From NCBI RefSeq assembly GCF_014892515.1, contig NZ_JADBGR010000097.1, positions 1 to 64,000 on the forward strand: a DNA stretch of 64,000 nt, read 5' to 3'. The notes below the pieces were generated by a model. It had not been told where the DNA came from and did no database searches. It was given only the letters and a program-made list of their open reading frames with translations. Position 1 is the stretch's first letter. Each line of letters begins with the position of its first letter. Made by a program: the position numbers and the translations under genes. This document shows positions 8,864 through 18,534 of this stretch, piece after piece. The stretch is from Myceligenerans pegani. Its GTDB lineage: Bacteria > Actinomycetota > Actinomycetes > Actinomycetales > Cellulomonadaceae.

Positions 8864-9640
8864 ATGAGTGATGTCACGGAGCGCACGTCGTCGCGGGCGA
8901 AGGAGTTGCTCAGCCTTGTGCGCGGTCAGGGGCGGATCGAGGTCAGCGAGTCCGCCCGCCTGCTCGGCGTGTCGCAGGAGACCGTGCGCCGCGAGCTGCG
9001 CAAGCTCGAGGCCCAAGGGTTGATCCGGCGCAGCTACGGGCTGGCGTTCCCCGTGGAGTCCAGCACGTTCGAGACGGCGCTGGCGGAGCGCACGCAGAAC
9101 TTCCCGGAGGAGAAGGCGCGGATCGCGGAGGAGGGCGCGCGGCGCGTCGGCGAGGCGCGCACCATCTTCATCGACGAGGGCTTCCAGTCCCTGCTCCTCG
9201 CCCGGGCGATGCCGGACGACCGCGACCTGACGATCGTGACCACGTCCCTCCCGATCGCGTCGGAGCTCTCGAGCCGGGACAACCTCCAGGTGATCATCGT
9301 GGGCGGCCGGGTGCGGGGAAACACGCTCGGCGTCGTCGACGGCTGGGCGACCGACATGCTGCGCGGCTTCCGCATGGACCTGGCGTTCATCGGGGCGAAC
9401 GGGGTGACCGTGTCGGACGGGCTCACGACGCCCGACCCGGCCGTCGCGCACGTGAAGGCCGCGGCGATCGCGTCGAGCCACCGGAAGGTGTTCGTGGGGG
9501 CGCACCACAAGTTCGGCGTGACGAGCTTCGTCCGCTTCGCCGAGCTCACCGACTTCGAGGTGGTGATCACGGGCGTGGAGCTGCCCGCGGCCCGGGCGCG
9601 CGTCTTCAGCGAGGCGGGCGCCCACGTGGTCCAGGTCTGA
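8864..9640 (+). CDS. DeoR-family transcriptional regulator
   Basis: A 258-residue regulator with an N-terminal DeoR winged helix-turn-helix (residues about 10-60, VSESARLLGVSQETVRRELRKL in two parts: the recognition helix is SQETVRRELRKL) and a C-terminal DeoRC sugar-phosphate-sensing domain. The latter has the sugar-isomerase fold motif GxR (VGGRVRGNTLG), and the family signature IGANGV is present. The ATG at 8864 has GGGAGG 7 bp upstream; the GTG at 8843 would give a longer product without such a site. It stands before the polyol ABC operon and is its likely regulator; an 11-bp repeat array starts 45 bp after it. Confidence 0.93.
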   Translation: MSDVTERTSSRAKELLSLVRGQGRIEVSESARLLGVSQETVRRELRKLEAQGLIRRSYGLAFPVESSTFETALAERTQNFPEEKARIAEEGARRVGEARTIFIDEGFQSLLLARAMPDDRDLTIVTTSLPIASELSSRDNLQVIIVGGRVRGNTLGVVDGWATDMLRGFRMDLAFIGANGVTVSDGLTTPDPAVAHVKAAAIASSHRKVFVGAHHKFGVTSFVRFAELTDFEVVITGVELPAARARVFSEAGAHVVQV

Positions 9641-9684
9641 GCACCGGTAAAAGTGTGCCAGGCGCGGAGAGTCCGATCCCGCGT

Positions 9685-9742
9685 CGTGACCTTCGCGTGA
9701 CGTGTGCGTGATCTCCGCGTGACCTCCGCGTTGACCGGTTCG
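9685..9742 (+). promoter_or_regulatory. 11-bp phased direct repeats, likely DeoR operator
   Basis: Four adjacent 11-bp units start at 9685, 9696, 9707 and 9718, with consensus CGTGACCTCCG, and are followed by a partial fifth (CGTTGACCGG at 9729). The TGA core recurs every 11 bp, one DNA turn, so all copies face the same side of the helix. The array lies between the DeoR gene and the ABC operon it probably controls. Confidence 0.6.
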
Positions 9743-10073
9743 CGCGGGACCGTTTCCGGTTCGTGGACGTTGTCGGTGTGCGGTTGTGCGTTTCAGCCGC
9801 ACGATTCCGTCGTCGGCGTGTGATCGCGGTCACGAGGTGACCGGACCTCGTGCCCGTTCTCCCGGTGACGTTGACCGGTTCGGCATGCCGTTCGTTGACC
9901 GCGTTGCGGGCCCGGCCCAGCATGACCGTGTTGACCCCGCGGTGCGTCCACGACCAGGCCGCGCCGCATGGCGACCGACGAGGAACGCGGCGTCGGGCGA
10001 GGCCGAGAGAGACGGCCCACCCGGACGGCCTCCGAGGAGATCGCCACGACACGCAACGACGAGGAGAAGAGCG
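9743..10073 (+). promoter_or_regulatory. Leader of the polyol ABC operon
   Basis: No gene was found in this 331-bp stretch. It holds a second copy (9870-9882) of the 13-mer GTTGACCGGTTCG, whose first copy ends the repeat array (9730-9742), and two further TTGACC elements at about 9895 and 9930 that could be -35 boxes. A clear -10 box was not found. A GAGGAG ribosome site at 10061 precedes the first operon gene. Confidence 0.4.
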
Positions 10074-11438
10074 ATGACGCTCACGACGAGGATGCGCCGG
10101 GCCACGGTTCCGGCAGTGCTGGCCGCCGGCGCGCTGGCGATGGCGGGCTGCGCGGGTGCCGGCGGTGGCGGCGGCGGAACGGGTGACGGCGGGGACGGTC
10201 CGGTCGAGCTGACGCTCGCCACCGTGAACAACCCGCAGATGAAGGACATGGAGGAACTCAAGGGCGAATTCGAGGAGTCCCACCCCGACATCACGGTGAA
10301 CTTCGTGCAGATGGAGGAGAACGATCTGCGCGACGCCGTGACCAAGGACATCGCTACCGGCGGCGGTCAGTACGACATCGTCACGATCGGCTCGTACGAG
10401 GTGCCGATCTGGGCCGAGAACGAGTGGCTCGCCGACCTCACGGAACCGCTCAGCTCGGACGCCGAGTACGACGTCGACGACCTGTTCGCCCCGGTGAAGG
10501 ACGTCGTCTCCGTGGACGACCGGCTGTACGCCGTGCCGTTCTACGGCGAGTCGTCGATGCTCATGTACAACGAGGAGATCCTCGACGAGGCCGGGATCAC
10601 CCTGTCGGAGAACCCCACCTGGGACGAGGTCGCCGAGGCGGCCCGCGAGGTGCACTCCGACGACGTGACCGGCATCTGCCTGCGCGGCAAGCCCGGCTGG
10701 GGTGAGCTCTTCGCCCCGCTGACCACCGTGGTCCAGACGTTCGGCGGCACCTGGTTCGACGCCGACTGGAACGCCCACGTCAACGACCCCGAGTTCCGCG
10801 AGGCCGTGCAGTTCTACGTCGACCTCGTGGAGGACGCCGGCCCTGCCGACCCCGTCTCGACCGGCTTCACCGAGTGCCTCAACACCATGACCCAGGGCAA
10901 GGCCGCCATGTGGGTGGACGCGACCGTCGCCGCCGGCATGCTCGAGGACCCGGAGGCCTCGGAGGTCGCGGGCAAGATGGGCTACGCCCACGCCCCGGTC
11001 AAGGAGACCGAGGAGTCCGGCTGGCTGTGGTCGTGGAACCTGGCCATCCCGCAGACCACGCAGAACCAGGACGCCGCCATCGAGTTCGTCAAGTGGGCCA
11101 CCAGCAAGGAGTACCACCAGCTCGTCGGTGAGGAGCTCGGCTGGACCCGGGTGCCCCCGGGCGCGCGTCAGTCGACCTACGAGATCCCCGAGTACGTGGA
11201 GGCCGCCGAGTCGTTCGCGCCGATCACGCAGGACATCATGCTGGCGGTGAACCCGACGCAGCCGGGGCTGTACGAGCAGTCCTGGACCGGCATCCAGTAC
11301 GTGACGATCCCCGAGTTCCAGGACCTGGGCAACCAGGTGTCGCAGGACCTGTCCGACGTGTTCGCCGGGCGTTCCGAGCTCGGACCCGTCCTCGACCGCG
11401 GGCAGCAGCTCGCGCAGGAAGCCGGGGACGCACAGTGA
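10074..11438 (+). CDS. Polyol ABC transporter substrate-binding lipoprotein
   Basis: A 454-residue extracellular solute-binding protein of family 1 (MalE-like). The signal peptide ends in the lipobox LAMAGC with Cys26 as the lipidated residue, followed by a Gly-rich linker. The mature part has the typical start VELTLATVNN and the YDIVTIGSYEVPIWAENEWL region of sugar-binding proteins. It is the first gene of an operon with two permeases and a mannitol-type dehydrogenase, which suggests that mannitol, sorbitol or arabitol is the ligand. The ATG follows GAGGAGAAGAGCG. The substrate is inferred from context, not seen in the sequence. Confidence 0.92.
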   Translation: MTLTTRMRRATVPAVLAAGALAMAGCAGAGGGGGGTGDGGDGPVELTLATVNNPQMKDMEELKGEFEESHPDITVNFVQMEENDLRDAVTKDIATGGGQYDIVTIGSYEVPIWAENEWLADLTEPLSSDAEYDVDDLFAPVKDVVSVDDRLYAVPFYGESSMLMYNEEILDEAGITLSENPTWDEVAEAAREVHSDDVTGICLRGKPGWGELFAPLTTVVQTFGGTWFDADWNAHVNDPEFREAVQFYVDLVEDAGPADPVSTGFTECLNTMTQGKAAMWVDATVAAGMLEDPEASEVAGKMGYAHAPVKETEESGWLWSWNLAIPQTTQNQDAAIEFVKWATSKEYHQLVGEELGWTRVPPGARQSTYEIPEYVEAAESFAPITQDIMLAVNPTQPGLYEQSWTGIQYVTIPEFQDLGNQVSQDLSDVFAGRSELGPVLDRGQQLAQEAGDAQ

Positions 11439-12322
11439 CCACAGGGCGCCGCGGCCTGGCGATCTCCCGTGCGCTGCTCTGGCCGGCGCTGATCGTCGCC
11501 ATCCTGCTCACGCAGATCCCCCTGGTGGCGACGCTCTACTACTCGTTCCAGGAATGGAACCTGCTGCGACCGGGACAGCGCGGGTTCGTCGGGTTCGACA
11601 ACTACGTGAAGGTCCTCTCCGACGGCTCGTTCCTGTCATCGCTCGGGAACACCGTCGTGGTGACCGGCTCGGCCGTGGTGGGTGCCACCCTGCTCGGCCT
11701 GCTGTTCGCCGTGCTGCTGGACCGCAAGTTCCTGGGCCAGAGCGTGGCCCGGACCCTGATGATCACGCCGTTCCTCGTCATGCCCGCCGCGGCGGCGCTG
11801 ATCTGGAAGTGGTCGATCCTCGACTTCACGTACGGCATGGCCAACTGGGGCCTGTCTCTGGTGGGTCTCCCGCCGGTGGCGTGGAACACGGACCTGCCGG
11901 CCGCGACCGTGATCATGGTGCTGATCTGGCAGTACACGCCGTTCGCCATGCTCATCCTCCTCGCGGGGCTGCAGTCGCAGTCCCGCGAGGTCCTGGAGGC
12001 GGCGTCGGTGGACGGCGCGGGGCCGCTCCGCACGTTCACCTCGATGACGCTGCCGCACCTGCGCCAGTACGTCGAGATCACGGTGCTGCTCGCGACGATC
12101 CTGCTGCTCCAGGTCTTCGACCCGGTGGCGATCATGACCAACGGAACGGGCGGCAGCAAGACCCTGTCGTACCTGCTCTACGAGCGCGCGTTCATCGGCC
12201 TGGAGGTGGGTGAGGCCGCCGCCTACGGCGTCATGACGGTGATCGTCACGATCATCGTGGCCACGGTGGCCCTGCGCACGCTGTTCAAGGTCTTCTCGGA
12301 GGAAGGGCTGATGAACCGATGA
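11435..12322 (+). CDS. Polyol ABC transporter permease (MalF-like)
   Basis: A 295-residue binding-protein-dependent transport permease with six predicted membrane helices. The ATPase-coupling EAA loop is seen as EAASVDGAGPLRTFTSMTLP around residue 188. The GTG start overlaps the stop of the binding protein by 4 bp, and the gene end overlaps the next permease by 4 bp. Together the two permeases form the channel for the sugar alcohol. No ATP-binding subunit is encoded in the operon, so a shared multi-sugar ATPase is expected from elsewhere in the genome. Confidence 0.93.
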   Translation: MTTGRRGLAISRALLWPALIVAILLTQIPLVATLYYSFQEWNLLRPGQRGFVGFDNYVKVLSDGSFLSSLGNTVVVTGSAVVGATLLGLLFAVLLDRKFLGQSVARTLMITPFLVMPAAAALIWKWSILDFTYGMANWGLSLVGLPPVAWNTDLPAATVIMVLIWQYTPFAMLILLAGLQSQSREVLEAASVDGAGPLRTFTSMTLPHLRQYVEITVLLATILLLQVFDPVAIMTNGTGGSKTLSYLLYERAFIGLEVGEAAAYGVMTVIVTIIVATVALRTLFKVFSEEGLMNR

Positions 12323-13206
12323 CCACGACCACGCTCGGCCTGCCGGTCACGAAGGCCCCGGCGCCCCCGGTCCGCAAGCCCGCCAGGTGGGCGACCCGCC
12401 GCATCCGCGGCATCGCGCTCACGACTGTGACGTGGATCGCGGTCCTCGCGTTCTTCTTCCCGGTCGTGTGGATGGTGTTCACGGCCTTCAAGCCGGAGAG
12501 CCAGGCGGCGACCCTGCCACCCACCTTCGCCCCGGATCTCACGCTCGACCGGTTCCAGGCCGTGTTCGACCGGGGCATGCTCCCGTACCTCATCAACTCG
12601 GCCAGCGCGAGCCTCGGGTCCACCCTGCTGGTGCTGGCGCTCGCCATCCCGGCGGCGTACGCACTGAGCGTCCGGCCCGTGCGGAACGTGCGTGACCCGC
12701 TGTTCTTCCTCATCTCCACGAAGTTCATGCCGGTGGCGGCGTCGATCATCCCCGTGTACATGCTGCTGCAGGCCGTGGGCGGCCTCGACAACATCACGTG
12801 GCTGACGATCCTGTACGTCGGGATCAACCTGCCCATCGCGGTCTGGATGATGCGGTCGTTCCTGGCCGAGGTGCCGCGCGAGATCATCGAGGCCGCACAG
12901 ATCGACGGCGCCGGTCTGCGCACGGAGATCTTCCGCGTGGTGCTGCCGATCGTCCTGCCCGGCGTCGCCGCGGCCGGCCTGATCTGCTTCATCTTCGCCT
13001 GGAACGAGTTCTTCCTGGCCAACCTGCTGACCACGCAGGTCGCCCGGACGACACCGCCCGTGCTGGGGAGCTTCGTCGACGGACGAGGGCAGTTCCTGTC
13101 GGTGCTGTCCGCGGCGTCGACGATCGCGATCGTGCCCGTCGTGATCGCCGGCTGGGTCGCGCAGAAGCAACTGGTGCGAGGGCTGGCGATGGGTGCCATC
13201 AAGTGA
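12319..13206 (+). CDS. Polyol ABC transporter permease (MalG-like)
   Basis: A 295-residue second permease. Residues 1-25 are cytosolic and basic and are followed by a helix (TTVTWIAVLAFFFPVVWMVF). The EAA loop reads EAAQIDGAGLRTEIFRVVLP near residue 192. The ATGA overlap with the preceding gene shows coupled translation. It pairs with the MalF-like subunit; order and sizes match the SmoEFG and MtlEFG polyol systems. Confidence 0.93.
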   Translation: MTTTTLGLPVTKAPAPPVRKPARWATRRIRGIALTTVTWIAVLAFFFPVVWMVFTAFKPESQAATLPPTFAPDLTLDRFQAVFDRGMLPYLINSASASLGSTLLVLALAIPAAYALSVRPVRNVRDPLFFLISTKFMPVAASIIPVYMLLQAVGGLDNITWLTILYVGINLPIAVWMMRSFLAEVPREIIEAAQIDGAGLRTEIFRVVLPIVLPGVAAAGLICFIFAWNEFFLANLLTTQVARTTPPVLGSFVDGRGQFLSVLSAASTIAIVPVVIAGWVAQKQLVRGLAMGAIK

Positions 13207-13235
13207 CACGTGAACAAGTGAGCGAGGACCGATCG

Positions 13236-14684
13236 ATGACAGCAGACCTGGCGGCCCTCGAGGCCCCGTACGACCGGTCCGGGGTCACCCCCGGGATCGT
13301 TCACATCGGGGTGGGCGGCTTCCACCGCGCACACCAGGCCGTGGTGATCGACGACCTGCTGCGTCGCGGGGGGCACCGGGACTGGGGCATCAGCGGCGTC
13401 GGGCTGCTGCCGGGCGACGCCCGCATGCGGGACGCCCTGGCCGCCCAGGACAACCTGTACACGCTGGTGATCAAGCACCCGGACGGGACGCTGGAGCACC
13501 GCACAGTCGGCAGCATCGTGGAGTACCTGCTCGCGCCGGACGACCCCGAGGCCGTCGTCGAGCGCCTGGCCGACCCGGCCACGCGGATCGTGTCCCTCAC
13601 CATCACCGAGGGCGGGTACAACTTCGACCAGGTCTCCGGCGAGTTCGACACGGCACACCCCGCCGTCGTCGCCGACGCCGCGCCCGGGGCGGTCCCCACG
13701 ACCGTCTTCGGGTACGTGGTGGAGGCGCTGGCGCGGCGCCGCGAGCGCGGCATCCCGCCGTTCACGGTGATGTCGTGCGACAACGTGCAGGGCAACGGCG
13801 AGAAGGCGCGGACGGTGTTCTCCGCGTTCGCGGGCCTCCGGGACGCGGAGCTCGCGGACTGGATACGTACGGAGGTCGCGTTCCCGAACTCGATGGTGGA
13901 CCGGATCACGCCGGTCACCACCGACGCGGACCGGGAGCTCGTGCGCGAGCGAATCGGTGTCGAGGACCGCTGGCCGGTGGTCGCCGAGCCGTTCTTCCAG
14001 TGGGTGCTGGAGGACGAGTTCCCGCTCGGCCGCCCGGAGTGGGCGGACGCCGGGGTGCAACTGGTCGACGACGTCGAGCCCTACGAGCTGATGAAGCTCC
14101 GCCTGCTCAACGCGTCGCACCAGGCGATGGCCTACTTCGGCTACCTGGCCGGGCACCGGTACGCGCACGAGGCGACCGCGGACCCGGCGATCGCGGCGCT
14201 GCTGCGCGCCTACATGGAGTCCGAGGCGACGCCGACGCTGCGGCCGGTGCCGGGCATCGACCTGGACGACTACCGTGCGACGCTGCTGGAGCGCTTCGGG
14301 AACCCGGCGGTGCGCGACACCATCGCCCGGCTCTGCATGGAGTCGTCGGACCGCATCCCCAAGTGGCTGGTGCCCGTGATCCGGGAGCGGCTCGCGGCGG
14401 GCGGGGACGTGCGCCTGTCGGCGGCGGTCGTGGCGAGCTGGGCCCGCTACGCGGAGGGCGTGGACGAGGACGGGCGGCCGATCGACGTCAACGACCGGCT
14501 GGCCGAGGTCCTGGTGCCGCGCGCGCGGTCACAGCGGTCCGACCCGCTCGCGTTCCTGCGGGATCCCAGGCTGTTCGGCGACCTCGTCGACGAGCCCCGG
14601 TTCACCGAGCCCTACCTCGACGCGCTCGACAAGCTCCACACGCTCGGCGCGGCCGCCACCCTCAAGCGGCTCGTCGGGGAGTGA
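13236..14684 (+). CDS. Mannitol dehydrogenase family protein
   Basis: A 482-residue polyol-specific long-chain dehydrogenase/reductase that oxidises mannitol, arabitol or a related polyol to the ketose with NAD. The N-terminal Rossmann segment is IVHIGVGGFHRAHQAVV. The catalytic Lys and the conserved Asn-His are in MKLRLLNASHQAMAYFG around residue 290. The ATG at 13236 has GAGG 9 bp upstream and lies 29 bp after the second permease, so this is the last gene of the transport operon. Its last 156 bp overlap the end of the convergent nuclease gene. Confidence 0.93.
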   Translation: MTADLAALEAPYDRSGVTPGIVHIGVGGFHRAHQAVVIDDLLRRGGHRDWGISGVGLLPGDARMRDALAAQDNLYTLVIKHPDGTLEHRTVGSIVEYLLAPDDPEAVVERLADPATRIVSLTITEGGYNFDQVSGEFDTAHPAVVADAAPGAVPTTVFGYVVEALARRRERGIPPFTVMSCDNVQGNGEKARTVFSAFAGLRDAELADWIRTEVAFPNSMVDRITPVTTDADRELVRERIGVEDRWPVVAEPFFQWVLEDEFPLGRPEWADAGVQLVDDVEPYELMKLRLLNASHQAMAYFGYLAGHRYAHEATADPAIAALLRAYMESEATPTLRPVPGIDLDDYRATLLERFGNPAVRDTIARLCMESSDRIPKWLVPVIRERLAAGGDVRLSAAVVASWARYAEGVDEDGRPIDVNDRLAEVLVPRARSQRSDPLAFLRDPRLFGDLVDEPRFTEPYLDALDKLHTLGAAATLKRLVGE

Positions 14685-16550
14685 ACCACCCGCCGGGTCC
14701 GCCGGGATCCCGTCCGACGGCGGTCCGGGCGTGGCGTCGGACAGGTCGGTCGGCGTCCCGGCCGCGCGGACCCCGGGGACGGAGGGCGTGACGTCGGGGT
14801 GTCCCTCGTGATCGGAGGCCGCGACCTCCTCGCGCACCCGGTCCGCCGCCCACGCGAGATCCGCGTGGGCGGCGGCGCCGCGCACGGGGCAGGTCAGTTC
14901 GCCGTCGACGACGACGAGCCGCACGCCGGGCTGGTCGAGCCAGCCCAGGATCAGGTCGGCCTCCTCCGGGTGGCTCGCCGGCGACGGCGCGACCGGTGCC
15001 GCGACGGATTCCGCCGTCGCCCGGACGGCGGACACCACCTCCAGCGGGTCCTGCCCACGCGTGCTGACGGCGGTGCCGGCCAGTCGGCCGTGCCGTACGA
15101 CCACCACCTCCCAGCCGCCGGGCTCGCCCGGTGCCCCGGCCACGCCCGCGGGTCGGGCGGCGACCAGCTCCGCGCAGCGGGCGAGCGGATCCAGGCGCTG
15201 GGCGCGCTGCGCGCCGTGCACGAAGGTCCGCAGGCGCCGTGTCACCTCACCGGCCTCCTCGAAGCGCTCCTGGGCGGCCAGGCGGGCGATGCGGGCCGAC
15301 AGTGCCTGCACGACGGGCGACGGGTCGCCGTCGAGGACGCGGCGGGCGGCGGCGGACACGTCGTCGTACGCCACGTCGGGGCCGTCGCTCGCGACGCACG
15401 GCGCCGAGCAGCGCCCCATGCCGGCCAGCGCGCACGGGCTGCCCGGCACGCGCGGGACGCGCGCGATCCGCGCGGTGCACTGGCGCAGCGGCAGGGCGTC
15501 GTGCAGGGCCGCCACCGCCTCCTTGGCGGCGCGCGATCCGCCGAACGGCCCGATGTGGGCCAGGCCCGACGTCGTGTCCCGGACCACGGAGAGGCGCGGG
15601 TACGGCTCGTCCGTGAGCCGTACCCAGACGGCGCGCTCCGGATGCTTGGAGCGGCGGTTGTACCGCGGCTCGTGCTCGGCGATCAGGCGTAGCTCGCGGA
15701 CCTGTGCCTCGAGCGGCGTCGCGCACACCACCGGCGTGACGCGCTCCGCGATCCGTACCATCTCCGTGACCCGGCGCCGCTTCTCCGCGGCGGTGAAGTA
15801 CGACCGCACCCGCTTGTGGATGTTCGTGCTGGTCCCCACGTACAGGACCTCGTCACCGGGCCCCCGGAACAGGTAGACGCCCGGTGCCTCGGGCAGGTCG
15901 TCGGCCAGGTGGCGCTTGGCTCGCACCTCCGGCGGGACCGGGTCGGCGGCGGTGCGCAGATCCTCCAGGTGGGTGACGCCCATCGCTCCGAGACGGTCGA
16001 AGAGCGCGTGCAGCACGTCGACCGTGGCGCGCGCGTCCGACAGCGCGCGGTGGTCCGGCGCCACCTCCGCGCGGAAGAGACGCGCGAGCGTGGCGAGCTT
16101 GTGGTTGGGCGCCTCGTCCCGCGTGACCACCTTGCGGGCGAGCGGCACCGTGTCCACCACCGGGAAGCCCGGCCACGGGTAGTCCAGCCGCTCGCACGCG
16201 GCCTTGAGGAAGCCGACGTCGAACGGCGCGTTGTGCGCCACGAGCACCGCACCGTGCGCGAACTCCAGGAAGCTGGGCAGCACCTTCTCGATGTCCGGCG
16301 CCGTGGCCACCATCGCGTTCGTGATCCCCGTCAGCCGGGCCACGAACGCGGGCACCGGCTGCCCCGGATTGACCAGCGACTGGAACTCGCCCAGCTTCTC
16401 GCCGCCGCGTACCTTCACGGCCCCGATCTCCGTGATCCCGCCCTCGCTCGCCCGGGTCCCGGTGGTCTCGAGGTCGACCACGACGAACGTGACGTCCCGC
16501 AGGGGCGTCCCCAGCTCCTCGAACGTCGCCTGGTAGCCAGTGGTGCTCAC
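14529..16550 (-). CDS. DEDDh exonuclease / UvrC-like endonuclease fusion
   Basis: A 673-residue two-domain nuclease. Residues 15-175 are a DnaQ-like 3'-5' exonuclease with the acidic residues of VVDLETTG, the Asp of AHNAPFDVGFL and the His/Asp of HRALSDARATVDVL. Residues about 215-290 are a GIY-YIG domain (APGVYLFRGPGDEVLYVG) like that of UvrC/Cho. A UvrC-type central region with conserved cysteines follows. The family acts in DNA repair, perhaps nicking and then trimming damaged strands. The last 90 or so residues are low complexity and run antisense into the dehydrogenase gene, so the C-terminus may be an extension or the result of a frameshift. GTG 16550 fits a leaderless -10 box; GTG 16562 is the other choice. 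Confidence 0.9.
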   Translation of the reverse strand: MSTTGYQATFEELGTPLRDVTFVVVDLETTGTRASEGGITEIGAVKVRGGEKLGEFQSLVNPGQPVPAFVARLTGITNAMVATAPDIEKVLPSFLEFAHGAVLVAHNAPFDVGFLKAACERLDYPWPGFPVVDTVPLARKVVTRDEAPNHKLATLARLFRAEVAPDHRALSDARATVDVLHALFDRLGAMGVTHLEDLRTAADPVPPEVRAKRHLADDLPEAPGVYLFRGPGDEVLYVGTSTNIHKRVRSYFTAAEKRRRVTEMVRIAERVTPVVCATPLEAQVRELRLIAEHEPRYNRRSKHPERAVWVRLTDEPYPRLSVVRDTTSGLAHIGPFGGSRAAKEAVAALHDALPLRQCTARIARVPRVPGSPCALAGMGRCSAPCVASDGPDVAYDDVSAAARRVLDGDPSPVVQALSARIARLAAQERFEEAGEVTRRLRTFVHGAQRAQRLDPLARCAELVAARPAGVAGAPGEPGGWEVVVVRHGRLAGTAVSTRGQDPLEVVSAVRATAESVAAPVAPSPASHPEEADLILGWLDQPGVRLVVVDGELTCPVRGAAAHADLAWAADRVREEVAASDHEGHPDVTPSVPGVRAAGTPTDLSDATPGPPSDGIPADPAGGSLPDEPLEGGGRAERVELVERVEVGLGEPGLVDEVAEQPGIPQERERVGPL

Positions 16551-16558
16551 GGGCCCGA

Positions 16559-16564
16559 ACACTA
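16559..16564 (-). promoter_or_regulatory. Leaderless -10 box TAGTGT
   Basis: TAGTGT lies eight bases before the GTG at 16550 on the minus strand and supports this start for the nuclease gene. Confidence 0.5.
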
Positions 16565-16664
16565 GTACGGGTCACCGACATCGCCGGCGCGCCGCGGCCG
16601 GCCGGTCCTTCCTCGGGTGATCGGCAGCACGAACCGCCGACCGCTCGACGGCCGACCGATCAGG

Positions 16665-16695
16665 GGCCGGTCGGTCGCGCGATGACCGACCGGCC
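16665..16695 (-). terminator. Terminator of the acyl-CoA ligase gene
   Basis: A perfect 12-bp stem, GGCCGGTCGGTC with its complement GACCGACCGGCC, around a 7-base loop (16677-16683), 16 bp beyond the stop of the ligase gene. The same CCGGTCGGTC core recurs in the sigA terminator. Confidence 0.75.
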
Positions 16696-16710
16696 GGCCC
16701 GACGGGGCGG

Positions 16711-18534
16711 TCAGATCAGGTGGAGCGAGTCCTTGTTCTTGTCCGCGTACAGGCGCTCCACCTCGGCGTCGAAGTCCTTGAGGACCACCGCGCGGCGTAC
16801 CGACTGCTTCGGCGTGAGGTAGCCGTTCTCGATCGTCAGGTCACCCGGGATGACCGTGTACTTGCGGATCGACTCCGCCTTCGACACGGCCTCGTTCGCC
16901 CGCTGCACCGCCTGGTCCAGGGCGGCCAGCACGTCCGGGTCGGTGCGCGCCTCGTCGGCGCTCATCGCCGGCTTGCCGTGCATCTTCAGCCAGCCCGGCA
17001 GCCCCTCGGCGTCGAGCGTGACCATGGCGCCGATGAACGGCTTGTTGTCGCCGACCACGACGCACTGGCTGACCAGGGCGTGCGCGCGGATGCGGTCCTC
17101 CAGCACCGACGGCGCCACGTTCTTGCCGCCCGCCGTGACGATGATCTCCTTCTTGCGGCCCGTGATGGTGAGGAAGCCGCGGTCGTCGATCTCGCCGAGG
17201 TCGCCGGTGCGGAACCAGCCGTCGGCGGTGAACGCCTCCGCGGTGGCCTCGGGGTTGTTGTGGTAGGCCGCGAAGACACCGTGGCCCTTGAGCAGGACCT
17301 CCTTGTCGTCGGCGATCGCCATGCTGCAGCCCGGCAGCGCCAGCCCGACCGACCCGACCTTCTGGGCGGCCGGCTTGTTCACGCTGATGGGCGCGGTGGA
17401 CTCGGTGAGGCCGTAGCCCTCGAGGATGTTGACGCCGAGGCCGCGGTAGAAGTGCCCTAGGCGCTCACCCAGCGGGCCGCCGCCGGAGACGGCGTACCTC
17501 GCCTGCCCGCCGAGCCGCGTCCGCAGCTTCGAGAACACGAGCGTGTCGGCGATCTTGTGCTGGATCCGCAGGCCGAGGCCCGGGCCCGACGGCGTGTCGA
17601 GCGCCCGCGAATAGGCGATGCCCGTGCGCGCCGCCCAGTGGAAGATCTTCACCTTGCCGCCGGCGGCCGCGGTCTGCTCGGCGGTGTTGTACACCTTCTC
17701 GAACACGCGGGGGACCGCGAGGATGAAGGTCGGCCTGAAGCTGCCGAACTGGTCGACGAGCGTCGTCGTGTCGCCCCAGTGGCCCGTGGTCGTCCCGGCG
17801 GCGACGGCGAGCACGTGGATGAACCGCGCGAACACGTGGGCCATCGGGATGAACAGGAGGGTGCGGCCGCCGTCGGCGAACACCTCCGGGTTGTCCTTGA
17901 CGGCGTTGACCGCGAGCGACGCGAAGTTGCGATGGCTCAGTTCGACGCCCTTCGGGCGTCCCGTCGTGCCCGAGGTGTAGATGATGGTGGCGAGGTCGTC
18001 CAGGCCCGCGATCGCGCGGCGGCGCTCGATCTCGGCGTCCTCGACACCGGCGCCGTCGGCCACGAGGGTGTCGATCGCCCCGTCGGCGATCACGAGGATC
18101 TCGCGCAGGTCGCCGAGGGAGTCGTGCACCTCGCTCACGGTCTCGGCGTGCGCCGCCGTCTCGGCGACCACGATCGTGACCTTCGAGTCACTGCAGATCC
18201 ACTCGACCTGCTCGGCGCTCGAGGTCTCGTAGATCGGCACCGTGACGGCGCCGGCGGCCCAGATCGCGAAGTCCAGCAGCGCCCACTCGTACCGGGTGGC
18301 CGACATGATGGCGACGCTGTCGCCGGGCTGGACGCCGCGGGCGACGAGACCCTTCGCGACGGCGACCACCTGGGCGTCGAACTCGCTCGCGGTGACGGGG
18401 GTCCAGCCGCCCGCGTTGTCGGGCCGCTCCATCAGGGGCTTGGCCGGATCGGCGGTGACCCGGTCGGTGAGCACCTGGTTGGTGTTGTAGGTGGGGGGCA
18501 GCTCGACGAGCTGCGGTGCGTGGACCTCGTTCAT
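16711..18534 (-). CDS. Long-chain fatty acid-CoA ligase
   Basis: A 607-residue AMP-forming acyl-CoA synthetase (FadD15-like) that activates fatty acids with ATP and CoA. The P-loop-like AMP-binding motif [18 protein letters not shown] lies around residue 187, the adenine motif is GYGLTES, and the hinge and C-terminal motifs are [12 protein letters not shown] and [17 protein letters not shown]. The C-terminal catalytic Lys region ([13 protein letters not shown]) is intact. The ATG at 18534 is chosen because GGAG lies 6 bp upstream and the family starts there; the longer frame adds 22 residues without homology. It likely serves lipid turnover at the membrane. Confidence 0.94.
   Translation of the reverse strand: MNEVHAPQLVELPPTYNTNQVLTDRVTADPAKPLMERPDNAGGWTPVTASEFDAQVVAVAKGLVARGVQPGDSVAIMSATRYEWALLDFAIWAAGAVTVPIYETSSAEQVEWICSDSKVTIVVAETAAHAETVSEVHDSLGDLREILVIADGAIDTLVADGAGVEDAEIERRRAIAGLDDLATIIYTSGTTGRPKGVELSHRNFASLAVNAVKDNPEVFADGGRTLLFIPMAHVFARFIHVLAVAAGTTTGHWGDTTTLVDQFGSFRPTFILAVPRVFEKVYNTAEQTAAAGGKVKIFHWAARTGIAYSRALDTPSGPGLGLRIQHKIADTLVFSKLRTRLGGQARYAVSGGGPLGERLGHFYRGLGVNILEGYGLTESTAPISVNKPAAQKVGSVGLALPGCSMAIADDKEVLLKGHGVFAAYHNNPEATAEAFTADGWFRTGDLGEIDDRGFLTITGRKKEIIVTAGGKNVAPSVLEDRIRAHALVSQCVVVGDNKPFIGAMVTLDAEGLPGWLKMHGKPAMSADEARTDPDVLAALDQAVQRANEAVSKAESIRKYTVIPGDLTIENGYLTPKQSVRRAVVLKDFDAEVERLYADKNKDSLHLI

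Noticed and set aside
9870-9940. TTGACC elements as firm -35 boxes for the polyol operon
   Set aside because: No -10 hexamer was found at a suitable distance, so they are mentioned only as repeats.
12285-14168. A 627-codon minus-strand frame across permease and dehydrogenase genes
   Set aside because: Low-complexity translation without motifs; both plus-strand genes are well supported.
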